From the NCBI RefSeq assembly GCF_002024165.1, contig NZ_MWQN01000003.1, positions 1-64,000 on the forward strand: a stretch of DNA of 64,000 bases. The letters run 5' to 3'. The notes under the pieces were generated by a model that worked only from the letters and a program-made list of their open reading frames with translations, was not told the DNA's origin and made no database searches. Made by a program: the position numbers and the translations under genes. The stretch comes from Embleya scabrispora. Lineage in GTDB: Bacteria > Actinomycetota > Actinomycetes > Streptomycetales > Streptomycetaceae. Below are positions 1 to 8,838 of this stretch, in pieces. The stretch's first letter is position 1, and each line of letters opens with the position of its first letter.

Positions 1-67
1 CTCCCCCGCACCGCCGTACACCGGGTACGGGCTCTACGACGCACACGAGGAGGCCCTGAAATGGTGA
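1..67 (+). CDS. 3' end of a TniA-like transposase (partial)
   Basis: The window opens inside a reading frame whose last residues read PPYTGYGLYDAHEEALKW before a TGA. Its stop overlaps the ATG of the next frame as ATGGTGA, the translational coupling expected between a tniA-type transposase and its tniB ATPase partner. Only about 21 codons are visible, so the identity rests on the following tniB-like gene rather than on motifs in this piece. It could be any gene ending upstream of tniB. Confidence 0.4.
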   Translation, partial: SPAPPYTGYGLYDAHEEALKW

Positions 68-294
68 CCCCCGGTGCGCAATCGGGCGACGACGCGAGGG
101 GCGTCGGTGCGCAGACGACGGAACAGTCCCGGCCGGTGACCACCCGGCAGGGTTGGCAGGACTTTGTCGCCGCGGCACCACCCGCGCCACCCGAACCCGA
201 TGCCCCGCCCCGCGGCCGGGAAGAACGCCTGGCCTACCACTCCGCGTTCGTGACCATCCGCACCCCGGCCATCGACACCCTCGCGGCGAACATA
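61..294 (+). pseudogene. N-terminal part of tniB-like transposition ATPase, cut off at a 25-bp repeat
   Basis: The frame begins at the ATG overlapping the upstream stop. It encodes a polar N-terminus and then AYHSAFVTIRTPAIDTLAAN, the conserved region before the P-loop in TniB-type AAA ATPases of Tn7/Tn5053-like elements. Homology stops at 294. The continuation (RTLMILA, then a P-loop-like stretch and the rest) is found at 40376-41110 beyond a second copy of the same 25 bases. The open frame runs on to 678 but that tail is not protein-like. This appears to be half of one gene separated by the 40-kb island, so it is non-functional as it stands. Confidence 0.6.
270..294. repeat. Left copy of 25-bp direct repeat (attL-like)
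   Basis: The 25 bases starting CATCGACACC and ending GGCGAACATA match 40351-40375 exactly, in the same orientation and the same reading frame of tniB. The position at the seam of the split gene suggests an attachment-site core or a large target duplication made when the intervening 40 kb entered. No integrase gene is visible close by. Confidence 0.6.
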
Positions 295-514
295 AACCCG
301 CTTGTGTTAGGCACCCGACGTCAGTCGATGGTCACTCCCGTGACAGTCGAAACGGTCATCCACATCCCGAGCAGCACACAAACACCCACACGACACCCGC
401 ACCCCACTGACGACCAACCACCGCCACCACAACGCACACTCACAGGCCACTTGGCGAACCGAGCCCGCTGGCGCCCAGGTTGGTCGGGTACGTCCACAGC
501 AGACCTTCCACGCC
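295..514. other. Non-coding segment at the left edge of the island
   Basis: This stretch is less GC-biased than its surroundings, is rich in CAC/ACC runs and shows no credible reading frame. It lies between the 25-bp repeat and the stop of the membrane-protein gene. It could hold that gene's terminator or part of an attachment region; no definite hairpin was identified. Confidence 0.4.
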
Positions 515-922
515 CTATGCGTCCACGGCCAGCACGGACACCACGCACACCTGCGCCAGCGCCCACAAACCGAGCAACACCATGCCCTTTCCCCGCCGCG
601 AGTATCGGTAGCCGGCGCATGAGAGCAAGACGATCGCCGTTGCGAGCAGGAGGATGGCCATGCTCGCCAGGCCGCTGACAGAAGCGGTGCAGTCCTCCAC
701 GGCGTCGGGCGCATCGCACGCATCCGTCCACGCGCCGGCGCGTACGGTCAAGGCGACGACATTCGCGGCGATCACAGCCACGACCCCCGATACGATCAGC
801 CAGACCGGACCCCGGCCCCGAGCCGGACCCGACGACACCGCCGTCACCCCGGTCCGGCTGCTCGGCTGCGCAGCCGCTCCGCGTTCGTCGTCCATCTGTG
901 CGCCCCGTTCCCCGGCTGTCAT
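515..922 (-). CDS. Small three-helix membrane protein
   Basis: This frame encodes 135 residues, or about 126 if the internal Met of MDDERGAA is used. After a polar, probably disordered N-terminus come three hydrophobic segments: VWLIVSGVVAVIAANVVAL, SMAILLLATAIVLLSCAGY and MVLLGLWALAQVCVVSVLAV. An Asp/Cys-containing loop (WTDACDAPDAVEDC) between the first two has two cysteines that could pair outside the cell. This layout is common among hypothetical actinobacterial membrane proteins. No enzymatic motif is visible and no operon partner is present. Function is unknown. Confidence 0.6.
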   Translation of the reverse strand: MTAGERGAQMDDERGAAAQPSSRTGVTAVSSGPARGRGPVWLIVSGVVAVIAANVVALTVRAGAWTDACDAPDAVEDCTASVSGLASMAILLLATAIVLLSCAGYRYSRRGKGMVLLGLWALAQVCVVSVLAVDA

Positions 923-934
923 CGGCTGACTTCG

Positions 935-1482
935 CTACCACCGTAAGCACTGCACCGGCCTGCCACACCGGTCGCTACGTGATGTATCAGCCAGCCTATG
1001 CGCGCGTCCACCGACCGCCCCGGCTCCGGCTCCGGCTCCGGCTCCGACTCCGGCCAAGTCCACCTGCTTGCGACTCGCCCGGACCGGCCCCGCATTGCGC
1101 GCGGCCGTCGCCATGATCCGGATTCCGGCGAGCAGTGGACCGTCGCGCACGCTCGACCGCGACCTGAGCCCGATCGTGGTCTCCCCTCGCACCTGTACAA
1201 CCGCCGCATCCCACAGGCACGTCGACGTACCCCTCGCGAGGTGCGCCGGGCCCAGCATGGTGAAGTGGTCGCCGGCGACCATATGGACGTCCGGAGGGGG
1301 ACCGTCGACGTACTCCCAGCCGTTGCGGGGCGCTTGGACATAGAGCGCGATGGCCCGGTCCCCGCGCAGGGCTTCCGGGAATCCGTCCGCGGCCTTCAGC
1401 AGTTTCACGGGGAAGGCCGCAGGGTCGGGCCAATGGTCCACCGTGGCCGCGAGGTGCGCCTGATAGGTCTTCAGGATGGAAG
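935..1482 (-). pseudogene. Thioesterase C-terminal remnant (polyketide/NRPS type), truncated by IS110
   Basis: Reading leftward from about 1482 the frame gives ILKTYQAHLAATVDHWPD, FPEALRGDRAIALYVQAP, then MVAGDHFTMLGPAHLA. The GDHFTML stretch is the catalytic-His region typical of thioesterase domains that release polyketides or nonribosomal peptides. The nucleophile-Ser half is absent because the IS110 copy at 1471-2139 abuts it. After about residue 90 similarity is lost and the frame runs into a Gly-Ala repeat encoded by a GGCTCC-rich tract near 1021-1056. It is most likely the residue of a biosynthetic cluster that once lay here. Confidence 0.5.
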
Positions 1483-2139
1483 AGTGGATGACCCCTTGTC
1501 CGCCTCCTTGATCTCTTCGTCCGGAGCCTGATGGCGGGCGAGCCGTCGCAGAGCGATCTTCACCGCGCAGGCGGGATCGTCGGGTTCGCCACTGGGACGG
1601 GAGCGGGCCAGGGTGTCGACCAGCTGCCGTGTGGACAGTCTCCGCGACTTGTCCCGCACCACGGAGGGAGCGGTGACGACGAGGGTGCGGATCTGGTTGA
1701 CGGTCTGGGTACGGGCCTTGATCGCGCTTTTGCGGACGACCCGCAGGGCCCGGATCGCCTCGACGATCCCGTTGCGGGCCTTGGGTGTGCCCCCGGCCCG
1801 GCCGGACAGGACCGCGGTCGCAGCCCCGTGGGCGTCGATCGGGTCGGACTTGCCGTTGTCCCGCCTGGCCTTGCGGTCGGGGCGGTCCACCTCGACGACG
1901 GTGACTTCGTTCGCCGTGAGGAACCGGGCGATCTCGGCACCGTAGGCGCCCGTTCCCTCGATCCCGACGGCGAGGACCTCACCGTGCGACCGGAGCCGGT
2001 CCGGCAGCCGTTGGTAGCCCTGCGGAGTGGTCTCGAACCGATCGGTCGCCAGGTGCCGGCCGATGCCGTCGACGACCGCGGCCTGGTGGAGATCGGTGTG
2101 GGTGTCGATCCCGCCGACCACCGCTGTCTCGTCTGCCAT
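1471..2139 (-). pseudogene. IS110-family transposase, C-terminally truncated
   Basis: The protein starts MADETAVVGGIDTHTDLHQA and carries the DEDD catalytic residues of IS110 transposases: Asp in GGIDTHTD, Glu in GIEGTGAYG, and two Asp in KSDPIDA. Family members are about 340-400 residues with a C-terminal helix-hairpin-helix (Transposase_20) domain holding a Ser nucleophile. This frame ends after about 220 residues, so that domain is missing. A longer GTG start at 2169 is possible but lacks a ribosome site. The left boundary is the fusion with the thioesterase remnant. Confidence 0.75.
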
Positions 2140-2309
2140 GCCGTTGTGTGCCGCCCTTCCAACGCTCACCGGTGGGAGGGCGCGAGCCGGTCGGGCAGAC
2201 GGACAAGACAGTGATGGGACCTCTGGCCAGGCTGATCGGAAAATCGATGATCAGTCGGTCAGGCGGCAGCATCCGGGCCGCCTGCGGACCGGATGTCGGG
2301 TGGGGTCGG

Positions 2310-3638
2310 TCAGGCGGCCGTGGGTTCGAGGGTGACCTGGTGGCCGAGGGCCTGGAGCCGGCGGACGAGGTCGCGGGTCTTGCGGGCGGGGTTGAGGTGC
2401 CGTTGGTGCCAGTCGGAGCCGAGTTCCCGGTAGGAGATGTTCGGTTCGTTGATCAGGTGCCAGGTGACGACGAGTATCGAGCGGGCGACGGCGACCAGGG
2501 CTTTGGCGTGGCCGCGGCGTTTGACGATGCGCCGGTAGCGGGCGCCGAGGAAGGTGTCGGTGCGGGCGGCGGCGTTGGCTGCCTCGCCGAGGGCGCCCTT
2601 GAGCCGGGGGTTGCCCTGCCCGGCCGGGCCTGCGGTGTTCCTCGCGCCGGACTGGATCGTGCGGGGACACAACTTCGCCCACGAGACGAGGTGTTCGGGG
2701 GTGGGGAAGCGGCTCATGTCCGCGCCGATCCCGGCGAGGATGATCTGCGCGGTAGCCGGGCCGATGCCGGGAACGGCGTCCGGCTTCTCGGCCGGGGCGC
2801 GGGCGCTCACGCCGCCGACGGACGGGTCTGCTGCCGGGCTGTCGTCGTGCGGGGTGGTGATCTCTTCCGGCGTGTGGGCGATGAGCCGGTCGAGTTCGCG
2901 GATCTGTGCGGTGAGGTGGTCGACGGTGCCCGGCAACACCCGCAGCAGCCGGGCGTGGTGGTCCTCGAACTGCCCGGTCAGGCCCTCGACGAGGGCCGGC
3001 TTCTTCTTGACCGGGCTGCCCTTCGCAAGGCCGGCGAGGGCGCGCGGGTTGCGTTCGCCGGCGACCATCGCGTCGAGCATGGCTCGCCCGGACATGCCGA
3101 ACAGATCCGAGACGACGCCGGACAGCTTGATCTGCGCGTCCTGGAGGGCCTTGTCCACCCGGTGCCTGTGACGGGTGCGTTCCCGGGCGAACACGGCGCG
3201 GGTGCGGGTGGGATCCCGCAACTGCCGGACGGCCTTCGGCGGGACGAACGAGGCCCGGACCATGCCGCGTTCGGCAAGTTTGGCCGGCCGGACCGCGTCC
3301 AGCTTGTCGGTCTTGGGACGATCGGGGACGTTCTTCACGTCGCGCGCGTTGACGAGCCGGCAGTCCAGACCCCGGGTCTCCGGCACGTAGAAGAACGGCC
3401 GCCGGTACGAGCCCGTCGCTTCCATGACGACGCGCTCGACGCCCTGGCAGACAAGCCGGTCGCCGAGTTCCGGGATCGCGTTGGTGGTCGAGGCGACCGT
3501 CCAGACCCGTTGAACGCGTCGGCCCTCGATGGGGTCGTGCGGGACGCGCAGGCAGACCATCCCGGACGCCTCGGCGATGTCGATCACCGCCACCCGCGCG
3601 ACCGTCCCGTCGTCGTGATCTTCCCTCGACTCCTCCAT
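2310..3638 (-). CDS. IS110-family transposase (IS116-like), full length
   Basis: This 442-residue DEDD recombinase has its catalytic residues in AVIDIAEASG (D), VVMEATGSY (E) and KTDKLDA (D, D). The C-terminal Transposase_20 region has the helix-hairpin-helix PGIGPATAQIILAGIG and LVSWAKLCPRTIQSG, which includes the expected serines. IS110 enzymes recombine DNA through RuvC-like and serine active sites guided by a bridge RNA from the element's non-coding end. The frame is intact, unlike most other transposase genes here. Start: ATG at 3638, followed by EESREDHDD. It is adjacent to but distinct from the truncated copy at 1471-2139. Confidence 0.85.
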   Translation of the reverse strand: MEESREDHDDGTVARVAVIDIAEASGMVCLRVPHDPIEGRRVQRVWTVASTTNAIPELGDRLVCQGVERVVMEATGSYRRPFFYVPETRGLDCRLVNARDVKNVPDRPKTDKLDAVRPAKLAERGMVRASFVPPKAVRQLRDPTRTRAVFARERTRHRHRVDKALQDAQIKLSGVVSDLFGMSGRAMLDAMVAGERNPRALAGLAKGSPVKKKPALVEGLTGQFEDHHARLLRVLPGTVDHLTAQIRELDRLIAHTPEEITTPHDDSPAADPSVGGVSARAPAEKPDAVPGIGPATAQIILAGIGADMSRFPTPEHLVSWAKLCPRTIQSGARNTAGPAGQGNPRLKGALGEAANAAARTDTFLGARYRRIVKRRGHAKALVAVARSILVVTWHLINEPNISYRELGSDWHQRHLNPARKTRDLVRRLQALGHQVTLEPTAA

Positions 3639-3870
3639 GACGTGCCCCCTGTCGTGCCGGCCGGGAGAGGCTGCCCGGGGAACCAGAGGGGAACGGAGAA
3701 GCTGATCGGCGTGCTCGAGGCGACAGTGCGCAGCCCCTCGGACGGCTCCCTCACCAGACTCCTATGCGGGCTCGCAACCCGAACATCAAGCGGCATCGGC
3801 GGACATCCCCTGTAGCGATTTCCACGCTTGTGAGGCGTCATCCGCAGGTGAACGGTCGACTCCTCCTATG
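3639..3870. other. Non-coding flank of the IS110 element, possible bridge-RNA region
   Basis: About 230 bases upstream of the intact IS110 transposase carry no gene. In IS110 elements of this group the end upstream of the transposase encodes the bridge RNA. The location fits, but no secondary structure was confirmed and the element boundary is not defined. Confidence 0.3.
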
Positions 3871-3962
3871 AAGTCACGGAAGCCCGACCGGCCACGCGCC
3901 AGACGGCGTCGCCCGGCAAGCCGACGATTCATCGCCCGGAGGTCCGACTCTCCGCCTCACGG

Positions 3963-4763
3963 TCAGGCGTTGGCGCCCGCGTCCACCGTGATCGCGGCGC
4001 CGGTGATGCGGTGGCCGCCGGGGCCCGCGAGGTGTGCCACCGTCGCCGCGATGTCGTCGGGGTGCAGAAACCGTCCCAGGGCGGTGAGTTCGCGTTGGAG
4101 GTTCGCGTCGGCGGCGTCGGCCGGGTTCATGTCGGTGTCGGTCGAGCCGGGGTGTACGACGTTCACGGTGATGCCGCGCGGTCCCAGGTCCCGGGCAAGG
4201 CCGCGGGTCAGGCCGGCGAGCGCCGCCTTGCTCATCGCGTACAGCGTGACTCCCGCGAACGGCACGCGTTCGGCGAGCGTGCTGCCGATGCCGATGATGC
4301 GCCCGCTCCCGTCCGGCAGGTGGCGCGCCGCCGCCTGCGAGGCCAGGAACACCGCGCGTACGTGCACCGCGATCGTGTGGTCCACCTCCGCCGTCGTGAC
4401 CTCCTCGATCGGGCCGTTGGGGAAGACACCCGCGTTGTTGACCAGGATGTCCAGCCGCCCGAACTCCTGCGCCGTACGGTCGACCGCCGCCACCACCGCC
4501 CTCGGATCGGCGGCGTCCGCGCGCAGTGCCAGCGCGCGGCGGCCGAGTGCCTCGACGTCGGCCGCGACCTTGCCCACCTGCTCCTCGCCAGCGGCGCTGA
4601 CGTACGTGAAAGCGACGTCCGCGCCGTCGCGCGCGAGCCTGCGGACGATCGCCGCGCCGATTCCCCGGCTGCCGCCGGTGACCAGGGCCGTCTTGCCGGT
4701 CAGCGCGCCGCCGACGGGGTCGGTCGTGCCGGTCGCGGTGGCGGTGGCGTGGGTTTCGGCCAT
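3963..4763 (-). CDS. Short-chain dehydrogenase/reductase (SDR)
   Basis: This 266-residue classical SDR has the cofactor motif TGGSRGIG at residues 29-36, NNAG at 109-112, the catalytic Ser near 161, and YAMSK (Tyr175, Lys179). It should be a cytoplasmic NAD(P)H-dependent oxidoreductase; the substrate cannot be read from the sequence. The start is the ATG at 4763, with GAAGGGG about 6 bases upstream; an upstream ATG at 4871 lacks such a site and would cross the promoter region. It is divergent from a TetR regulator starting at 4954, a common arrangement in which the regulator represses both. Only the short Thr/Ala-rich N-terminus is unusual. Confidence 0.9.
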   Translation of the reverse strand: MAETHATATATGTTDPVGGALTGKTALVTGGSRGIGAAIVRRLARDGADVAFTYVSAAGEEQVGKVAADVEALGRRALALRADAADPRAVVAAVDRTAQEFGRLDILVNNAGVFPNGPIEEVTTAEVDHTIAVHVRAVFLASQAAARHLPDGSGRIIGIGSTLAERVPFAGVTLYAMSKAALAGLTRGLARDLGPRGITVNVVHPGSTDTDMNPADAADANLQRELTALGRFLHPDDIAATVAHLAGPGGHRITGAAITVDAGANA

Positions 4764-4856
4764 CGTGGCCCCTTCGCACGGTGCGGGCCGCGCAGGCCGA
4801 ATGGCGTGGCGGCGACTGCTGCCGCGGCGTGTGCCGACCTGCGCCGCGACTACTTC

Positions 4857-4912
4857 TATATCGATCGACACAGAACATTTCCATGGGGCCTTCGATCACG
4901 TCAAGCGATATA
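4857..4912. promoter_or_regulatory. Inverted repeat in the SDR/TetR divergent promoter
   Basis: Within the 190-base gap, TATATCG (4857-4863) and CGATATA (4906-4912) form an inverted pair. The similarity extends inward: TATATCGATCGAC on the left against TATATCGCTTGAC read from the opposite strand on the right, 11 of 13 bases. Two half-sites facing each other between divergent genes suit TetR binding. The right arm also contains TTGACG on the minus strand, a possible -35 element for the SDR gene. Confidence 0.4.
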
Positions 4913-4953
4913 TTGAAGGAACGACACAGAATTCCCGGAGGAGGGACCAAGGC

Positions 4954-5607
4954 ATGCCGAGAGCCGGCCGCCCCCGGAGTTTCGACCGCGACGCCGCACT
5001 CGGACACGCCATGCGCGTCTTCTGGGAACGTGGGTACGAGGCCACCTCCATGGGGGACCTCACCACCGCGATGGGCATCGGTTCACCCAGCCTGTACGCC
5101 GCCTTCGGCTCGAAGGAGCAGCTCTTCCGCGAGGCCGTCGCGCTCTACGAGGCCACTCTCGGCGCCGCCGTCGACCGCGCGCTCACCCGGGAGCCCACCG
5201 CCCGCGCCGCCGTCGCCGCGATCCTTCGCGCCAACACCCGCGTCGCGGACGCCGACGGACCCGCCGGCTGCATGATCGTGGTCGCCGCCACCAACTGCAC
5301 CGACGCCAACGCCCCCGTACGCGATCTCCTCTTCACCCGGCGCGACGAGGGGCTGCGCGACCTGCGGCTGCGCCTGGATCGCGGGGTGCGGGACGGCGAC
5401 CTGCCGCCCGACACCGACACCGAGGCCGTCGCCGCGTACTACACCGCCGTGAACCAGGGCCTGTCCATCCGCGCCCGGGACGGCGCCTCGCACGCCGAAC
5501 TCACCCGCACCGCCGACCTGGCCATGGCGACGTGGGACGTCGTCACCGCAGCAAGGCCGTCCGGTGGGCCGCCCGCCGACGATCCGGCTCGACACGCCGG
5601 CGTGTGA
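4954..5607 (+). CDS. TetR/AcrR-family regulator
   Basis: This 217-residue protein starts at the ATG preceded by GGAGGAGGG. The N-terminal domain reads RSFDRDAALGHAMRVFWERG, then a helix-turn-helix with TTAMGIGSPSLYAAFGSKEQ at about residues 35-55, a typical TetR DNA-binding domain. The C-terminal ligand domain resembles the TetR_C type found with oxidoreductases (AVAAYYTAVNQGLSIRARDG). It presumably represses the divergent SDR gene and itself, responding to an unknown ligand. Confidence 0.88.
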   Translation: MPRAGRPRSFDRDAALGHAMRVFWERGYEATSMGDLTTAMGIGSPSLYAAFGSKEQLFREAVALYEATLGAAVDRALTREPTARAAVAAILRANTRVADADGPAGCMIVVAATNCTDANAPVRDLLFTRRDEGLRDLRLRLDRGVRDGDLPPDTDTEAVAAYYTAVNQGLSIRARDGASHAELTRTADLAMATWDVVTAARPSGGPPADDPARHAGV

Positions 5608-6278
5608 CACGACATCGGCATCGAGTCCCGGACGCGGTCGACGTGCCGGCCGCGTCGGACGCGGGTGGCGTGGCTTCAGCCGCGCAGGTAGGCCAGGACG
5701 GGCCGGGACCCGGCGGTGATCGTCGGGCGCCGGGGGGTGCCTCCATGTCTTTCGTCAAGCGTGGGCGGGCCACTCGGCGACCTGATGCCAGGACTCTCGG
5801 TCCGCCATCGCACAAGCCGTGCGTGGCGCCAGCGCACCGCACGCGCCTCGGTCTTGCCCAGAGCTCCGACGCTCGCGGGGAACAAACGGTGAGGTCACCG
5901 TGCGGCAGGCTCGCACTACGAAGGCCAACGTTCGACGCACGACGACGAGTTTCGTGGTACCCGGAGGGCGCCGGGCGCTGCCGGTCTTTCAATAGGCATC
6001 GCTGTGCCGAATAGGGTTCGGAGTCATCCCGGCACCCGCCGACCACCACGCGGCGCGTCTCGGACTTCGTACGCACTGCATTAGACAGTCGCGCAGGCCG
6101 GTCGCCGCGGTGGACATGTCGGCGCGGTGCCGGGAGCGGCACCGGGTGTCGGCCCGCCGCCTTCGGCCGGGGTGGCCCGGACCGCCGCGCGATGGAACCG
6201 CGAGGGTCCACGCCGGCCGACGGCCCCTGACGTTGTCGGGGTCTGGCTACGGGAGAGATCTCTGGCCCCATCTGAGGG
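5608..6278. other. Gap with no recognisable gene
   Basis: Frames on both strands are open because of composition but none gives a recognisable protein or has a convincing ribosome site. The right end borders the IS21 element. The sequence may be degraded older insertion material. Confidence 0.4.
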
Positions 6279-6386
6279 TGAGTTTTGGCCCCAGGGTGGG
6301 TGGCGAAGGGTGGTTCCGGTGAGTTTTGGCCCCACCCGTGGGCTGTGATGGGAGCATCGAAGTGCCCTGATCGATAGGGGGCTTGG

Positions 6387-8023
6387 ATGGGTCCGAAGAG
6401 CAAGGTCGAGTTGTACGCGGCGATCCGTCGGGACTCCCGGACGGAGGGGTTGTCGGTGCGCGCGTTGGCGCGCAAGTACGGGGTCCACCGTCGCACGGTG
6501 CGTGAGGCGCTTGTGTCTGCTTGGCCGGCGCCGCGCAAGAAGATGCCTCCGCGCAGGTCGCGGCTGGATGGGTTCAAGCCCGCCATCGATGCCATGCTGC
6601 GGGCTGACTTGGCCGCGCCGCGCAAGCAGCGCCACACGGTGAAGCGGATCTACGATCGGCTCATCGCGGAGCACGAGATGGAGGGCATCTCCTACTCCAC
6701 GGTCTGCGATTACGTGCAGTGGCGCCGCCCTGAGATCCGCATCTCCGCAGGTCACGATCCCGCTCAGGTGTTCGTCCGTCAGTCGCATCGGCCCGGGGTG
6801 GAGGCCGAGGTCGACTTCGGCGACGTGTGGGTGAAACTCCAGGGCCAGACCCGCTCGTGCTACCTGTTCACCTTCCGCATGTCGTATTCGGGGAAGGCGG
6901 TGCACCGGGTCTTCGCGTCCTGCGGCCAGGAAGCGTTCTTCGAAGGGCACGCCCATGCGCTCGCGGTGCTCGGCGGGGTGCCGACGGGGCAGGTCCGCTA
7001 CGACAATCTGCGGTCGGCGGTGTCGCGGGTGCTCGGGTTCCGCGACCGCCGCGAGGCCGAGCGGTGGGTGGCGTTCCGCTGGCACTACGGCATCGACGCG
7101 TTCTACTGCCGGCCCGGCATCGAGGGCGCCCACGAGAAGGGCGGGGTGGAGGGCGAGGTCGGCCGGTTCCGGAGGAACCGCCTGGTCCCCGTCCCCGAGG
7201 TCGACTCCCTCGCGGAGTTGAACGCGCTGATCGATCGGTGGGATGAGGAGGACGACGACCGCCGCATCGGCGCTCGGCCGCACACCGTCGGCGAGTACTT
7301 CGCCACCGAGCGGCCGTTGCTGCGTCCGTTGCCGGAGGAAGTCTTCGAGACCGGCCGGATGTTCACCCCGCGGGTGGACGCTACGGGCAGATCACGGTGC
7401 GGCAGAACCACTACTCGGTCCCGGTCCGCCTGGTGGGGCGCCAGGTCCGGGTGCTGCTGCATGCATCCGAGCTGGTGGTGTTCGAGGGCCGCACCGAAGT
7501 CGCCCGGCACGAGCGGTTGATCGGTCGCAACGAGTGCCGCCTCGAACTGGACCACTATCTGGAGGCCCTGCCGCGCAAGCCGGGCGCGCTGCCCGGAGCA
7601 ACCGCGCTCGACCAGGCCCGCGCCGCCGGGCGCTTCACGCCGGTCCACGACGCCTGGTGGGCCGCGGTCCGGAAGGCGCACGGCGATTCCATCGGCACCC
7701 GCGAGCTGATCAAGGTCCTGCTGCAGCACCGCACCATGGCGCACGAGCACGTGGTCGCCGGGATCGCTGCCGCACTCAACGCCGGCGCGATGACCGCCGA
7801 CATCGTCGCGGTCGAGGCCCGCAAAGCGGCCCAGGCCGACGCTGGCACCGCCGACGACACGGCTGCGGCCGTCGAGCCGGACCGGGCGCAGGTCACCTCG
7901 CTGACCCGGCGCCGCCTCGCGAACCTGCCCGTCGACAACCGACCGCTGCCGTCGGTGGACGCCTACGACGCCCTCCTGCGGCTTCGCCCCCGCCGTTCCG
8001 CAAGCCAGGGAGAACCACCGTGA
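6387..8023 (+). pseudogene. istA: IstA transposase, one frameshift
   Basis: The start at 6387 gives MGPKSKVELYAAIRRDSRTE, an N-terminal helix-turn-helix (LARKYGVHRRTVREAL), then an rve-type DDE integrase core (VEAEVDFGDVWVKL; VRYDNLRSAV; EGAHEKGGVEGEVGRFRR). Near 7380 one base seems missing: VDATGRSRCG continues in the next frame as YGQITVRQNHYSVPVRLVGR through the Mu-type C-terminus to 8023. The repaired length is about 545 residues, longer than the roughly 390-510 usual for IstA. The stop overlaps the istB start by GTGA. It is inactive as written unless the lesion is an assembly error. Confidence 0.85.
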
Positions 8024-8808
8024 CCGTCCAACGCCACCGCGGCCTGAACGAACAGGCCGCCGACGCAGCCGTCGACACCGCCTGCCGGGTCCTGCGGCTG
8101 CCCACCATCCGGGCCCAGTTCCCCGCTGCCGCGGACGCCGCCGACCGCGAGCAGATGACCTACCGCGGCTTCCTGGCCGAACTGCTGATGGCCGAATGCG
8201 AGGAACGAGACCGGCGCCGCTCTGAACGGCGCATCCGCGCCGCCGGGTTCCCACGGCAGAAGTGGGTCAAGGACTTCGACTTCGACGCCAACCCCAACAT
8301 CGAGCCGGCCGTCGTCCACGGCCTGGCGACCTGCGAGTGGATCCGCAAAGGGCAGCCGCTCTGCCTCATCGGCGACTCCGGGACCGGCAAGTCCCACCTG
8401 CTGATCGCGCTCGGCACCGAGGCCGCGATGGCCGGCTTCCGCGTCCGCTACGTCCTGGCCGCCAAGCTCGTCAACGAACTCGTCGAGGCCGCCGACGACA
8501 AGCAGCTGACCAAGACCATCGCCCGCTACGGCCGCGTCGACCTGCTCTGCATCGACGAACTCGGATACATGGAACTCGACCGCCGCGGCGCCGAACTGCT
8601 CTTCCAAGTCCTGACCGAACGCGAGGAGAAGAACAGCGTCGCCATCGCCTCCAACGAGAGCTTCGGCGGCTGGACCAAGACGTTCACCGACCCTCGGCTC
8701 TGCGCGGCCATCGTCGACCGCCTCACCTTCGGCAGCAACATCATCGAGACTGGCACCGACTCCTACCGCCTTGCCCAGACCCGAGCCCAACACGGGAACA
8801 CGGGCTGA
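8020..8808 (+). CDS. istB: IstB transposition helper ATPase
   Basis: This 262-residue AAA+ ATPase starts at a GTG overlapping the istA stop. It has a Walker A GDSGTGKSHL near residue 125, a Walker B LLCIDELGYM, and the typical IstB ending NESFGGWTKTFTDPRLCAAI. IstB assembles on target DNA and delivers the IstA transpososome. The frame is intact, so the pair would be active if the istA lesion is not real. Confidence 0.92.
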   Translation: MTVQRHRGLNEQAADAAVDTACRVLRLPTIRAQFPAAADAADREQMTYRGFLAELLMAECEERDRRRSERRIRAAGFPRQKWVKDFDFDANPNIEPAVVHGLATCEWIRKGQPLCLIGDSGTGKSHLLIALGTEAAMAGFRVRYVLAAKLVNELVEAADDKQLTKTIARYGRVDLLCIDELGYMELDRRGAELLFQVLTEREEKNSVAIASNESFGGWTKTFTDPRLCAAIVDRLTFGSNIIETGTDSYRLAQTRAQHGNTG

Positions 8809-8838
8809 CCTCGGGCGCGTCAGCGCCGGTCACACCGT

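Noticed and set aside
1021..1056. GGCTCC tandem repeat considered as a CRISPR-like or minisatellite array
   Set aside because: The unit is six bases with no spacers; a simple low-complexity tract. No CRISPR array was seen anywhere in the window.
2148..3815. Long plus-strand open frame of 555 codons
   Set aside because: It is the complement of the intact IS110 transposase and of its flank; the residues are Gly/Asp/Val-rich and match no protein.
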